Of a stretch of 64,000 nt of DNA, positions 63,437 to 64,000 are shown one piece after another. Made by a program: the position numbers and the translations under genes. Positions within the stretch are counted from its first letter, which is position 1. Every line of letters starts with the position of its first letter. This DNA comes from Diorhabda sublineata (Eukaryota; Arthropoda; Insecta; Coleoptera; Chrysomelidae): positions 1-64,000 of the forward strand of contig NW_026614316.1 of assembly GCF_026230105.1 (NCBI RefSeq), written 5' to 3'. The notes beneath the pieces were generated by a model, which ran no database searches, was not told the origin of the DNA, and was given only the letters and a program-made list of their open reading frames with translations.

Positions 63437-64000
63437 ATGGATGTAAATCGACGATATCTGACAAAGTCAAATGCGAACTCACTCGAATATATAAGAAATG
63501 TTGAAATTCGACTTCAAATGAGGAAGATAGACTTTGAAAATTTCCAATCAACACAAAGTGACAATCGACTTCAATGGGCTTCAATGGATGTTAATCGACG
63601 ATATCTGATAAAGTTAGATGCGAACTCATTTAAATATATAAGAAATGTTGAAATTCGACTTCAAATGAGGAAGATAGACTTTGAAAAATTTCAATCAACA
63701 CAAAGTGACAATCGACTTCAATGGGCTTCAATGGATGTTAATTGACGATATCTGACAAAGTCAGATACACACTCATTCAATTATATAAGAAATGTTGAAA
63801 ATCGACTCCAAATGAGGAAGATAGACTTTGAAAATTTTCAAACAACACAAAGTGAGAATCGACTTCAATGGGCTTCAATGAATGTAAATCGACGATATCT
63901 GACAAAGTCAGATACACACTCATTCAATTATATAAGAAATGTTGAAAATCGACTTCAAATGAGGAAGATAGACTTTGAAAATTTCCAATCAACACAAAGT
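63437..64000 (+). repeat. Start of the next nested segment, cut by the window end
   Basis: Begins like the 7-monomer segment at 61,673 (TCAATGGATG, SNANSLEY). A private change AATTGACG gives a TGA at 63,743-63,745. The window ends inside a unit at offset 123, so the array continues beyond it. Confidence 0.9.

Larger units (their letters stand above)
1..64000 (+). repeat. 147-bp tandem satellite array, about 435 monomers, uninterrupted
   Basis: Every part of the window aligns to a single 147-bp unit in the same orientation, and both ends of the window fall inside a unit. Unit starts run from 123 to 63,878 (434 units). The distance is 434 x 147 - 43, and the indels seen one by one sum to -43. 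The consensus has about 63 A, 38 T, 24 G and 22 C, so it is 31% G+C with a marked excess of A over T on this strand. Translated in the open frame it is 49 residues: NRRYL at residues 4-8, SD at 11-12, ENRLQM at 23-28, KIDFENF at 30-36, ENRLQW at 42-47. I recognise no known satellite or protein family. A tandem array of this size suggests eukaryotic heterochromatin, possibly centromeric; that is inference. Confidence 0.98.

Noticed and set aside
1..64000. CENP-B box or other known centromere protein motif
   Set aside because: I looked for the TTCG....A..CGGG pattern; the unit has TTCGAC and TTCGAA but no CGGG at the right spacing in either strand.
1..64000. CRISPR array or phage-type direct repeats with spacers
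   Set aside because: Units are contiguous, with no unique spacers between conserved repeats and no cas-like genes; the 147-bp period and the graded variation are satellite-like.
1..64000. Transposon insertions, terminal repeats or target-site duplications inside the array
   Set aside because: The length ledger leaves no room for inserted DNA; all length changes are indels of 1-10 bases.
1..64000. Assembly artefact from collapsed or looped identical reads
   Set aside because: Copies carry private substitutions and indels at consistent spacings, and block offsets differ (6, 8, 11, 13, 15, 20, 23 units). A looping artefact would give one constant period with identical copies. Local errors, especially in the first 1.2 kb, remain possible.

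Overview
The whole window is one head-to-tail satellite array. From the first base to the last, it consists of copies of a 147-bp, AT-rich (about 31% G+C) monomer, all in the same orientation. I see no unique DNA, gene, RNA gene, transposon, CRISPR array or array boundary. I followed the unit start (the ATG that opens the readable frame) from position 123 to position 63,878 and find 434 units. Their total length, 63,755 bp, equals 434 x 147 minus 43, and the individual indels I could locate also sum to -43. The array is therefore accounted for to the base. An uninterrupted array this long, with layered higher-order repeats, points to a eukaryotic centromeric, pericentromeric or other heterochromatic satellite. 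CpG is not depleted in the consensus, which fits a genome with little cytosine methylation better than a vertebrate or plant, but I cannot name the lineage.

Because 147 = 3 x 49 and the consensus has no stop in one forward frame, the array produces long apparent open reading frames, the longest being 2,193 codons at 19,177-25,758. I do not call these genes. Stops occur at about ten different codon positions of the unit, stop-bearing and frameshifted units were amplified along with the rest, and no promoter, start context or flanking exon is visible.

The layout is zonal. (1) At 1-1,160 the units carry 9 inserted bases in 7 units, far more than elsewhere. (2) At 1,455-3,953 there is a 6-unit (882-bp) higher-order repeat in nearly three copies. 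(3) At 5,571-19,389 a large repeat, tagged by a unit with a TAA followed by ATGGGG, recurs with periods of 17, 15, 23 and 23 units and a final partial period. The left 17 kb also carries a stop-bearing variant (TTTTAAAATTTT) absent from the rest. (4) At 19,390-24,093 an 11-unit repeat occurs twice, followed by a 10-unit derivative. (5) From about 26 to 60 kb there is a patchwork of 2-, 3-, 8-, 13-, 15- and 20/21-unit duplications, many proved by copied indels. (6) At 60,938-64,000 there is a nested 5/7/5-unit pattern with a 12-unit super-period.

Inside each unit three sequence elements stand out: a hairpin-forming inverted repeat (8-bp arms, 3-nt loop) overlapping an EcoRV site, a perfect 14-bp palindrome centred on A4T4, and a thrice-repeated AATCGAC core. 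The unit length equals the DNA length of a nucleosome core particle. The array is best read as a record of unequal exchange and replication slippage. It includes at least one chimeric unit whose crossover can be placed within a few bases, and several deletions flanked by short direct repeats.
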